A stretch of DNA of 8,479 nt from Clostridiales bacterium (GTDB taxonomy: Bacteria > Bacillota > Clostridia > Tissierellales > Dethiosulfatibacteraceae): NCBI GenBank assembly GCA_003446975.1, contig DMAP01000200.1, positions 211-8,689 on the forward strand, given 5' to 3'. The notes beneath the pieces are model-generated. The model saw nothing but the letters and a program-made list of their open reading frames with translations, ran no database searches and had not been told where the DNA came from. Numbering within the stretch: the stretch's first letter is position 1; every line of letters begins with the position of its first letter. Of the stretch, positions 1-6,598 are shown in pieces. Made by a program: the position numbers and the translations under genes.

Positions 1-47
1 CCCTCCGGGGGTGGATTCTTTATTTGCCGAGGTCCTGAGGTGATTCA

Positions 48-308
48 ATGCCAACGATCTGTATGTTTTATGGGATAATAATCCGCATGTATTGCGCCCC
101 CGGCGAGCATAATCCGCCTCATATTTCATGCGTATTATCATGAGAGCAAGGCGGTTATTGATATTCGGACATGCGAGATCACTGAAGGAGAATTACCACG
201 AAAACATACGAAACTTGCTCTTGCCTGGCAGAGATACACCGGGAACAATTATTGGCAGATTGGGAGCTTGCCTCTAATGGCGAATTGCCATTCAGGATGA
301 ACCTTTGA
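48..308 (+). pseudogene. DUF4160 family protein, broken by two compensating frameshifts
   Basis: The frame opens well at ATG 48 with an AGGTG Shine-Dalgarno 5 nt upstream, and the start MPTICMFYGIIIRMY...EHNPPHI is typical of small DUF4160 proteins (about 80-90 aa). An extra T in the T run at 124-126 moves the reading frame, and the original frame then stops at TGA 147-149. The family continuation (HAYYHESKAVIDIR...GELPRKHTKLALAW) resumes in the next frame from 127 to 228. A missing G after TGG 226-228 then restores the first frame, giving AEIHREQLLADWELASNGELPFRMNL and stop 306-308. The reconstructed length is 86 aa, normal for the family. The function of DUF4160 is unknown; it commonly sits beside DUF2442, as here. 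The two indels mean no full-length product is expected unless they are sequencing errors. Family call confident; pseudogene status fairly confident. Confidence 0.8.
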
Positions 309-326
309 AATAATAAGAGGTGAAAA

Positions 327-575
327 ATGTACTTGGCAGTAAAAAGCGTAAAACCGCTTGACGGATACAAGCTTCTTATTAAGTTCGAAAATGAAGAAGA
401 GCGATGTTTTGATGTGTTGCCATATTTAGGAATTGGGCAATTTCCAGAGCTAAAAAATATTTCATTATTTAATTCCGTAAGAGTAAGCTTTGATTCTATT
501 GAATGGGCTAATCATCTGGATTTTGACCCTGAGTTCTTGTACCGGAAGAGTTCAAAAGTGCAACAAAGCGCATAA
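327..575 (+). CDS. DUF2442 domain protein
   Basis: An intact 82-aa protein starting at ATG 327 with a good Shine-Dalgarno (AGAGGTG, about 316-322). The sequence MYLAVKSVKPLDGYKLLIKFENEEE...FDVLPYL, then FNSVRVSFDSIEWAN..LDFDPEFLY, follows the DUF2442 pattern: a short beta-rich N-terminal half and a conserved W-x-N/D...D-P-E-x-LY ending. The function is not established. DUF2442 and DUF4160 genes are often adjacent, and the small bicistronic arrangement has led to the idea that they form toxin-antitoxin-like or paired regulatory modules; this is unproven. Here the partner at 48-308 is broken while this gene is intact. The C-terminal tail KSSKVQQSA is slightly longer than in relatives I remember and runs into the hairpin-rich region downstream. 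Confidence 0.85.
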   Translation: MYLAVKSVKPLDGYKLLIKFENEEERCFDVLPYLGIGQFPELKNISLFNSVRVSFDSIEWANHLDFDPEFLYRKSSKVQQSA

Positions 576-587
576 CCGTTCGAAACG

Positions 588-620
588 ACAAGCCCCTTCC
601 ACATGGAGCAAGAGGCTTGT
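588..620. repeat. Imperfect inverted repeat (hairpin) after the DUF2442 gene
   Basis: ACAAGCC (588-594) pairs perfectly with GGCTTGT (614-620). The stem continues inward with CTT (596-598) and AAG (610-612) across one C/A mismatch, leaving an 11-nt loop. No T-run follows, so this is not a standard rho-independent terminator. The CAAGCC/GGCTTG arms resemble the L''/L' arms of integron attC sites such as that of aadA1, and the DUF2442 stop codon lies in GCATAAC (570-576), close to the RYYYAAC core. The flanking core sites are poorly spaced, so an attC identity is speculative. Confidence 0.5.
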
Positions 621-670
621 TAAGCGGTATCTTGCCAGATGTGAAATATTTCGTTGGATGTGGCCGCTTA
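621..670. repeat. Long-spaced inverted repeat upstream of the secreted repeat-protein gene
   Basis: TAAGCGG (621-627) is the exact reverse complement of CCGCTTA (664-670), with 36 nt between. It lies directly downstream of the 588-620 hairpin and 23 nt before the start of the next gene. It could be part of a compound RNA structure in the leader of the downstream cluster, a protein-binding site, or chance (7-bp arms). I could not find a convincing promoter in 576-693. Confidence 0.35.
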
Positions 671-693
671 TCTTTTATCATGTGAGGATCTGT

Positions 694-1191
694 ATGAATA
701 AAATCATTTCACGCGCGCTTTTACTCTCCGTCATGGTGGGTTTGTTGGTAGTCTCAGCCGACTACAGTCATGCCACCGAAGGATCTGCGACATATAAGAC
801 TAATATTATTAAAGGTCGTGCGGCAAAAGGATATACGAATCGTGGCACGGCTGTTTATAATTATGTTGAAATAAATAAATATAATGATGGTATCGGAGGT
901 GAAGAAATCGGCAATCTTGATGTGAAGTCCAATGTTCGAGAGGTTCATAATGGCGTTGTCATTAAGAATGGCGTGAAGTCTAAAAAAGAAGATCTTGACA
1001 TAGGAAAAATAGAGGTCAAAAAACCTCATTCAAGCCTGGAAGTCGATAATAATGTTGTTGTTAAAGGAAGCGTAAAGGCTTCTTCTGCAAAAGACATTGA
1101 ATTAGGCACGGTGAGTATGGGTAATAACGGAACAACAACAAAAGATGTTGACTCTAACGTCCATGTAAAAGGTGGAATCAATGCTCGATAA
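694..1191 (+). CDS. Small secreted protein with three degenerate beta-type repeats
   Basis: Start chosen at ATG 694: GAGG (684-687) lies 6 nt upstream and a signal peptide follows at once (residues 1-27, MNK..., hydrophobic ALLLSVMVGLLVVS, cleavage after SHA). The frame is open further upstream, but that stretch overlaps the DUF2442 gene and lacks a signal. The mature protein is about 138 aa, hydrophilic and rich in V, K, N, G. Residues 69-99, 100-133 and 134-165 form three diverged repeats with the pattern D-[IL]-[ED]-[IL]-G-x-[IV]-x-[VM]...[VE]-x-[SN]-NV-x-[VI]-K-G-x-[VI]. Alternating hydrophobic/polar residues suggest beta strands, perhaps a short solenoid or amyloid-like subunit. No catalytic motif is seen. 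It overlaps by 11 nt the following CsgG-like gene, which suggests (inference) that it is a substrate or partner of that protein, as CsgA or HfaA are for CsgG or HfaB. It has no curlin S-x5-Q consensus, so it is not CsgA itself. Confidence 0.75.
   Translation: MNKIISRALLLSVMVGLLVVSADYSHATEGSATYKTNIIKGRAAKGYTNRGTAVYNYVEINKYNDGIGGEEIGNLDVKSNVREVHNGVVIKNGVKSKKEDLDIGKIEVKKPHSSLEVDNNVVVKGSVKASSAKDIELGTVSMGNNGTTTKDVDSNVHVKGGINAR
1169..1176 (+). promoter_or_regulatory. Ribosome-binding site deciding the ATG 1181 start
   Basis: AAGGTGGA lies 4-5 nt before ATG 1181, inside the end of the preceding gene. This favours ATG 1181 over the in-frame GTG at 1172, which would overlap the site itself. Confidence 0.55.
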
Positions 1192-2389
1192 GAGAGTGTC
1201 AAGACTGATTTGTTTGCTTGTCTTGCTGGCTGCTAATTCATGCTTTCTTGGCTGCGGAAAGGGGTATGTTCCTGAATTAACGGAAAAAGACAAAAAAGAA
1301 CTTGATGAGACGAAATACCCATTGGCGTCATCTACGATTTATGCCGACTCCCTCAAAAGAATGGGGACGGTTATCAATAATACCGTGGATTATCGTAAAA
1401 TTGTCCAACCAAAGGAGATCGGCAACACAGCGGGCGGAAACGAGGTGCCTCTCAATCTTACCAACATGGTTATCAATAGTATAAGTGAATTTGCCGGGCC
1501 TCAATTTGTTGTCGCTCCCTCAGATCCTGAATTTGTCATCAATGATTTTCAAACTGGGGGCGCTGGGACTCGTGTGTTGCCTGATATTGTAATAGGTGGG
1601 AGTATTACTGAATTTGATAAAGATATTGAAGGGGAAAATAGCAGCATTGACCTTAATCTTCTTATCACCCATAAAGGGGAAGGGCTTGACGCGAATGCTG
1701 ACAAAGGGGACAAAAAGAAATTATCTCGTGTCGTGTTAGACCTGTATCTTCTTGATTACAAGACTCACGTGGTTATTCCGGGTGCTCATATCTCTAATAC
1801 TGTTCATGTTATGGAGTTGGGAAAAGATCAAAACCTTGGTTTCGCAATGTGGGGTAGCGGTATAGGAGTTTCGGGAAGCGTAGATCGAAAGCAGGGGTTT
1901 CATAAGGCAGTACGGAATCTTGTAGAATATTCTATCTTGCAGTTATTTGGTAAATATTATGATTTGCCTTATTGGAAATTACTGGGGATAGAGCAAGCCG
2001 ACCAAAACGTATTGCAAAGTCTCACCGACACCTTTAATAAGAAAAATCGTCAGCAACAGATTGTTGAAATTCAGAAGTGGCTAAACCGTTATAATCTGGG
2101 CTCTGTTATCAACCCTATTGATGGAACAACGGTCATCAAAGTACCGGTTGATGGTATCTTTGATCCTGTAACGCAGCAATATATTAACAAATTTACTAAG
2201 CAGTATGCTCCTGGAACTTCTCAGACAACTTTGGCTGACATATATGCAAAACTCATTGAAAATGGGGCATTCCTGGGAGTGAGCCCACCACACAGACCTG
2301 AGGATGTTGCGGCAGCGCAGAAAGAATTATCAGATCAAATGGGAACCACAAAGGATGCTACCAACGTGATTATCTTGAAAAACAAATAA
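1181..2389 (+). CDS. CsgG-like lipoprotein with C-terminal peptidoglycan-binding-like domain
   Basis: A 402-aa exported protein. The N-terminus (MLDKRVSRLICLLVLLAANSCFLGC) is a lipoprotein signal, with FLG-C25 the best lipobox and C21 an alternative. Residues about 75-270 look CsgG-like: DIVIGGSITEFD (from D135), then a strand pattern with LDLYLLDYKTHVVIPG, a Gly/Ser-rich stretch (GSGIGVSGSVDRKQG), and a helix AVRNLVEYSILQLFGKYYDLPYW ending at W265, like the CsgG/HfaB family end (A-x-R...P-Y-W). CsgG forms a nonameric outer-membrane export channel for curli; HfaB helps anchor holdfast. Residues about 291-342 (IVEIQKWLNRYN...VPVDGIFDPVTQQYINKF) match a PG_binding_1 repeat (Q-x-x-L...DG-x-F-x-x-x-T). 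Anchorage to both outer membrane and cell wall is inferred. It starts inside the preceding repeat-protein gene, so the two are translationally linked. Whether it forms a pore cannot be told from sequence. Confidence 0.75.
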   Translation: MLDKRVSRLICLLVLLAANSCFLGCGKGYVPELTEKDKKELDETKYPLASSTIYADSLKRMGTVINNTVDYRKIVQPKEIGNTAGGNEVPLNLTNMVINSISEFAGPQFVVAPSDPEFVINDFQTGGAGTRVLPDIVIGGSITEFDKDIEGENSSIDLNLLITHKGEGLDANADKGDKKKLSRVVLDLYLLDYKTHVVIPGAHISNTVHVMELGKDQNLGFAMWGSGIGVSGSVDRKQGFHKAVRNLVEYSILQLFGKYYDLPYWKLLGIEQADQNVLQSLTDTFNKKNRQQQIVEIQKWLNRYNLGSVINPIDGTTVIKVPVDGIFDPVTQQYINKFTKQYAPGTSQTTLADIYAKLIENGAFLGVSPPHRPEDVAAAQKELSDQMGTTKDATNVIILKNK

Positions 2390-2495
2390 CTGATGATCGT
2401 TTGATTAAATACTAGTAATAGCTATGAATTGTTGGAGTTTTTTTGTTGATATTCGGCATGTATTGCAATTATTTTTTAATGTAACAGGAGGAACG

Positions 2496-3719
2496 ATGAA
2501 ACAATGTTTTAAGAAGTTGCCTGATTGCGTCAAACCCATTTCCCTCATGAAATTAATCCTGATCGCCCTTACCTTTTCCTGCTTATTGGGAACCCAAGGA
2601 TATGCAAGTGATCCAGGCACCAATTTACAGGGATATGGATTGAAGATATTTCGAATAGAATATGGGCTCTATCCTTTTGTACAGGCCTATATACGAACCT
2701 ATGATCAAGAGATGAACCCACTTGTCAACCTGAATGGGATGAATGTTGGACTCATGGTTAAAGGACAGGTTTATAACCCTGAAAAGAAACAATATATTCT
2801 TCAGTCGATTCGTAATCGACAAGAGGCTATTCGAACAATATTGGTCATAGACAGTAGTAAAACCATGGCGGGTGCTCCTTTCGACGCATCCTTGAGAGCA
2901 GCGGCACGATTCATTGATGGCAAGCGTTATCAGGATCAGGTGGCTATCCTTGGAATGGATGACAGTAAAGAAGGTTATGTGTTGATTTCCAATTTTGAAC
3001 GAGATCCAGGTGCGCTGGGGAGAAGACTTGCTGATTTACATGCAAATGGCCAAAAAACCAGACTTTACGATGGTATAGCTGCCGCAATGCAACTCTCTTT
3101 AAGCGTGGATGCAGGCGGAAATAACACATCTGATGCCGCATATGTTGCAACAACATCTATTATAGTTTTTTCTGATGGAAAGGACGAAGGAAGTGCTATC
3201 AGCAGGGATGATTTGATGAATCGAATAACAAATATGACGATTCCTGTTCCTGTTTACTCTTTAGCATATACAAAAATTGACTCTAAATTTCTGAAAAACC
3301 TCCAAGCAATTTCGCTCAATTCATTCGGCAAATATTATCATATACAAGAAGCATACGATAAAATGACACGGAGTGTTGAAGATATTCAAAATGTACTACA
3401 AAGCGATTATGTCTTGACATTTCGGGCATATCTGCCAGTTGACGGTGAGTCTCACGGCGTTAAAGTGGGCATTGAATATCCATCGGGAAGTGGAAAAGTT
3501 CGTTATGAGTCGAGCACTTTTGAGGCTGTTGCGCCTCCAAACTTTCAAGCAATCTTGGAAGCACAGAAGAACTTGGATGCGGCTTTGCCAAATCTCACGG
3601 ATGCCAATCCTTACATGGCTAATACATTTTCTCCTCAAACAAACTCAAGTACCCCCTTTGTTCCCCCTTCTGGTGCGAATACTTCTGTGAAGGCACCAAA
3701 TGGACAACCAGCCAAATAA
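2496..3719 (+). CDS. Exported von Willebrand factor type A domain protein
   Basis: Start ATG 2496 is supported by a strong AGGAGG (2486-2491); the frame is open further upstream but without such a site. The product is 407 aa. Residues 1 to about 38 form a signal peptide with a long basic n-region (MKQCFKKL...), hydrophobic LILIALTFSCLLG and likely cleavage after GYAS. An Ig-like beta region (about 45-112) precedes the VWA domain (about 114-295). The metal-ion-dependent adhesion site is present as D119-x-S121-x-T123, T188 and D227 (FSDGKDEG); the third hydroxyl of DxSxS is Thr instead of Ser. A beta-rich segment (LTFRAYLPVDGE..GVKVGIEYPSG) follows, then a Pro/Asn/Thr-rich low-complexity tail. 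VWA domains bind protein partners via a metal ion, so a periplasmic or surface scaffolding/adhesion role is likely. It lies 24 nt before the FHA-ABC transporter. P. aeruginosa PpkA carries a VWA domain on the kinase itself; here it is separate. Confidence 0.85.
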   Translation: MKQCFKKLPDCVKPISLMKLILIALTFSCLLGTQGYASDPGTNLQGYGLKIFRIEYGLYPFVQAYIRTYDQEMNPLVNLNGMNVGLMVKGQVYNPEKKQYILQSIRNRQEAIRTILVIDSSKTMAGAPFDASLRAAARFIDGKRYQDQVAILGMDDSKEGYVLISNFERDPGALGRRLADLHANGQKTRLYDGIAAAMQLSLSVDAGGNNTSDAAYVATTSIIVFSDGKDEGSAISRDDLMNRITNMTIPVPVYSLAYTKIDSKFLKNLQAISLNSFGKYYHIQEAYDKMTRSVEDIQNVLQSDYVLTFRAYLPVDGESHGVKVGIEYPSGSGKVRYESSTFEAVAPPNFQAILEAQKNLDAALPNLTDANPYMANTFSPQTNSSTPFVPPSGANTSVKAPNGQPAK

Positions 3720-3743
3720 TGCATTGCATTGGTTGATTGACGC

Positions 3744-6395
3744 ATGGAAGCTTGTCAAGAATTGGATGATTCGACTGAAGGGATTGCCTATCTTATAGCA
3801 CTTGATTCAAGTTTTTCTAATCGTGAATATAAACTTGTCCCTGCTGGAACTGTTGTCGGACGTGATATTTCGCAATGTGACATTGTTGCAGCAGGGACGA
3901 CCATTTCGAGACGTCATTTCCGGATTGAATTTGACGTCGATCAGGCTAAATATCGCTTAATTGATCTGGATTCAAAAAATGGAGTATTTGTCAATGGGCA
4001 ACGAGTAACAAGTTTTGAACTGGAAGACAGGGACGTAATTGGTCTTGGGTCTTCCTTCATTAATCATTTAAGATTTCAACTATCCTCCAGTAAAAGTACT
4101 TCGTGGACAACGCAACTCCCCCCCAGACAATCTTGGGTTATCGGCCGTATTAATAAGGTTGATATTGCTCTTCCTTTTGAACCAATCGTTAGCGGATGCC
4201 ACGCAGAATTGACAAATAGGTCGGGACGACTTTTCATAAAAGATAATGGCAGTCTTAATGGGACCTGGCTTAACGGCTTCAGGGTTCGAAAAGCTACCGA
4301 AATTAATTTTACAGATACCATTGTTATTGGCAACACCTCATTCCATTTTCAACTTAATTCTGATGGCGCTCTTTCGGTAAACCAACTTGAAGGCGGCGAT
4401 GATATCAAATTAGAGTGTGTTGGGCTCACCTATGAACTGCCTAGGGTAAAAGGAAAAAACAGTAAAATTCTCGATAATATATCGTTGTCTCTAAAGGCTG
4501 GTGAGTTTGTAGGTATTCTTGGTCCAAGTGGGGCAGGAAAAACATCTTTTTTAAAGGCTCTCAATGGATATATCCCTCCGACATCAGGGTGTGTTTTGTT
4601 AAATGAAACACCGTTGTATCAAGCCTTTGAGATGTTTCGCGATTCTATCGGTTATGTGCCGCAGGACGATATTCTTTACACAGAGTTGACTGTTTTAAAA
4701 AGTCTCGAATATGTCGCTCAATTACGACTACCCCCAGATTTACCAGTTGAACAACGAAATAATATTATTGATTCAACCATTGAAGCGTTAGGATTAAGCC
4801 ATGTTCGTAACCAACGAATACATCTACTAAGTGGAGGACAAAGGAAGCGTGTATCTATTGCCGCAGAATTGATTACTCGTCCTAGTATTTTATTCCTTGA
4901 TGAACCCACTTCTGGTCTCGATCCATGTGTTGAAGAAAAACTGATGCGCCATTTTCAAGAAATGGCCAGAAAAGGAACGACCGTCCTCATTACCACGCAT
5001 ATCCTCTATAATCTTTCCATGCTTGACAGGGTGATTGTTCTATCACGGGGAAGGTTAGTTTTTTTTGGAAAACCTGATGAGGCTCTTGCATTTTTTAAAA
5101 ATAGTGCTCCCAGTATTGAACGACCTGCACAGATTTTTGATGTGCTTGAGGCAGAAATAGATCTTGAGTTACAGAATATTCCAAAGCAGAACCAGGATGT
5201 TAAAAGAGCGTTGGCGGATAGTTTTGCAAGTGCGTATGAAAAATCGCACTATTTTTATAAGAATATTAGCCGAGAATTCTCAACTTTTGGTCGAGAATTA
5301 TTTAATATTAAAGAGTTAAGGGATAAAAGTCTGGAAAGTGCTGAAAGCAATCCCCAATATAAGCAACTCTTAGCTAAACCTCTTGCTGAACAACAAAGGA
5401 GGATACGACTAGGTGACTTACTCTCTTTACGTTCATGGACAATTCTGTCTCGGCGACATTTGGATGTACGTTTTAGCTTTCTCAAGAGATCGATTGTTTA
5501 TTTGCTTATTCCAATTTTATTAGCCTTGATTACAATCTCGCAGAATATATCGGGATTTATTACAGATGATGAGGTTGATGGAAGATTACATCTTATAAAT
5601 ACTCAAATAAATTCGGGGGGGATTGCCTTTGAGAATCAGATTAAGTCTCTTTTATCTCCTGATGGTTACAAGGATCAACGCAGTGCCAGTCAAATCATAT
5701 ATGCAATCAGACACGAAGGTGTTGCAAATCTTCCTATTCCAATAAGTGTATTGCTGATGTTTGTGATGGCAGGAGTTTTTCTTGGAACGACTATATCTTG
5801 TTTGGAGATCTCTGGTGAAAGAACCATTTATCAGAGAGAACGTATGTCACATCAGCGAATACTTGATTATATCGGATCCAAGCTTCCTTTTTGTCTGTCA
5901 GTTACTTTTTTTCAATGTTTCATTTTTACAAGTGTCTGTTTCTTAGATCCCCATATCAGGAATATCCAATTTTTTGCTTTGATATTAGCCATGGTTTCTA
6001 TTGCATGGACCTCTGTTGCTATCGGATTATGCGTTAGTACCTTGGACCCAAGTCCTGGTCAATATTCGTTTGTCCTGGCGATTCTTGTTGTATTGCCTCA
6101 GCTCATATTGTCGGGTGGCTTGGGACCCGATTTTTATAATGGTATGGGGACTACAATGAAATATTTTGCAAACATGCTTCCTGCACGCTGGGGGCTTGAA
6201 TTGTTATTCTCCGTGATATACTTTGATCAACCATTTGAATCGACTCATTGGATTCCTGGATTTGTGCAAAAAGCTTTAGGGTTCAATTTTGGCAGCAATG
6301 TCTATTGGAGATGTTTGTCTATTCTGTTTGCACAAGCTGCATCCTGGATATTCTGTTGTGCATGGATATTACGACGCCGTGATAATATTCGTTGA
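3744..6395 (+). CDS. FHA-FHA-ABC ATPase-ABC2 membrane fusion transporter (Rv1747-like)
   Basis: An 883-aa ABCG-type half transporter with two N-terminal phosphothreonine-recognition domains. FHA1 has G39-R40, S55-R-R-H58, N79-G. FHA2 has G134-R135, S150-G-C-H153, N172-G-T. The ATPase has Walker A GPSGAGKTS (260-268, K266), Q-loop PQDD, signature LSGGQ (362-366), Walker B LFLDE (D386, E387) and switch H419. About six membrane segments follow from residue 584 (IVYLLIPILLALITI) to about 875, with the ABCG-like element SGERTIYQRERMS between segments 2 and 3. This order and length match M. tuberculosis Rv1747 (865 aa), an exporter controlled by kinase PknF through FHA-phosphothreonine contacts; a kinase gene lies downstream here too. 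The substrate is unknown. ATG 3744 is the first possible start, since a TGA in frame lies at 3738, but it has no clear Shine-Dalgarno; translation may depend on coupling to the VWA gene ending 24 nt upstream. Confidence 0.93.
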   Translation: MEACQELDDSTEGIAYLIALDSSFSNREYKLVPAGTVVGRDISQCDIVAAGTTISRRHFRIEFDVDQAKYRLIDLDSKNGVFVNGQRVTSFELEDRDVIGLGSSFINHLRFQLSSSKSTSWTTQLPPRQSWVIGRINKVDIALPFEPIVSGCHAELTNRSGRLFIKDNGSLNGTWLNGFRVRKATEINFTDTIVIGNTSFHFQLNSDGALSVNQLEGGDDIKLECVGLTYELPRVKGKNSKILDNISLSLKAGEFVGILGPSGAGKTSFLKALNGYIPPTSGCVLLNETPLYQAFEMFRDSIGYVPQDDILYTELTVLKSLEYVAQLRLPPDLPVEQRNNIIDSTIEALGLSHVRNQRIHLLSGGQRKRVSIAAELITRPSILFLDEPTSGLDPCVEEKLMRHFQEMARKGTTVLITTHILYNLSMLDRVIVLSRGRLVFFGKPDEALAFFKNSAPSIERPAQIFDVLEAEIDLELQNIPKQNQDVKRALADSFASAYEKSHYFYKNISREFSTFGRELFNIKELRDKSLESAESNPQYKQLLAKPLAEQQRRIRLGDLLSLRSWTILSRRHLDVRFSFLKRSIVYLLIPILLALITISQNISGFITDDEVDGRLHLINTQINSGGIAFENQIKSLLSPDGYKDQRSASQIIYAIRHEGVANLPIPISVLLMFVMAGVFLGTTISCLEISGERTIYQRERMSHQRILDYIGSKLPFCLSVTFFQCFIFTSVCFLDPHIRNIQFFALILAMVSIAWTSVAIGLCVSTLDPSPGQYSFVLAILVVLPQLILSGGLGPDFYNGMGTTMKYFANMLPARWGLELLFSVIYFDQPFESTHWIPGFVQKALGFNFGSNVYWRCLSILFAQAASWIFCCAWILRRRDNIR

Positions 6396-6598
6396 ACATT
6401 TTGATCTTAGCTGTCTGATAGTGTGGTGCTATCACAATTGAAATCGATCATTACTTATCGGAACTGACATGATTGGCAGCAACGTTTCACGTTAAACACC
6501 GCTTAGAAATAGCCAAGCGTCTTTGATTATGCACCCCATGAACGACAGACTATTGTGTCTCTTGAGTCCAATGACCCAATCTTATTGAAAAAGTTACT
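6396..6598. other. 203-nt gap before the kinase gene, with two short palindromes
   Basis: No credible gene is seen; a 19-codon ATG frame at 6531 has no ribosome-binding site. Two palindromes stand out: TGATAG/CTATCA (6416-6421 and 6429-6434, 7-nt loop) just after the transporter stop, and AACGT-TTC-ACGTT (6481-6493). Neither is followed by a T-run, so no intrinsic terminator is called. No good sigma70 -35/-10 pair was found. A sigma54-like TGGCA...TTTCA at about 6474-6489 lacks the G of the -12 GC pair. The length of the gap suggests that the kinase may have its own promoter or operator here. Confidence 0.4.
6416..6434. repeat. Short inverted repeat after the transporter stop codon
   Basis: TGATAG and CTATCA form perfect 6-bp arms around a 7-nt loop, 20 nt after the transporter stop. 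It may be a weak hairpin or a regulator site; without a T-run it is not a convincing terminator. Confidence 0.3.

Noticed and set aside
1..47. GC-rich CCCTCCGGGGG at the left edge as half of a terminator of an upstream gene
   Set aside because: Only one side is in the window, so the stem cannot be checked.
490..693. Upstream extension of the secreted repeat-protein frame
   Set aside because: It overlaps the DUF2442 gene, is basic and lacks family features; the ribosome-binding site and signal peptide both point to ATG 694.
2401..2428. Sigma70-like promoter (TTGATT, 16 nt, TATGAA) before the VWA gene
   Set aside because: The match is weak and AT-rich gaps give such pairs by chance; not enough to call a promoter.
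2434..2445. T-run (2438-2444) as an intrinsic terminator after the CsgG-like gene
   Set aside because: No stable GC-rich stem precedes the T-run.
2424..2495. Longer N-terminus for the VWA protein from ATG 2424
   Set aside because: ATG 2496 has a strong AGGAGG just upstream and begins a normal signal peptide; the extension has no ribosome-binding site.
6474..6489. Sigma54-type promoter before the kinase
   Set aside because: The -24 part fits (TGGCA) but the invariant GC at -12 is TC.
6531..6590. 19-codon ORF upstream of the kinase
   Set aside because: No ribosome-binding site and no recognisable features.
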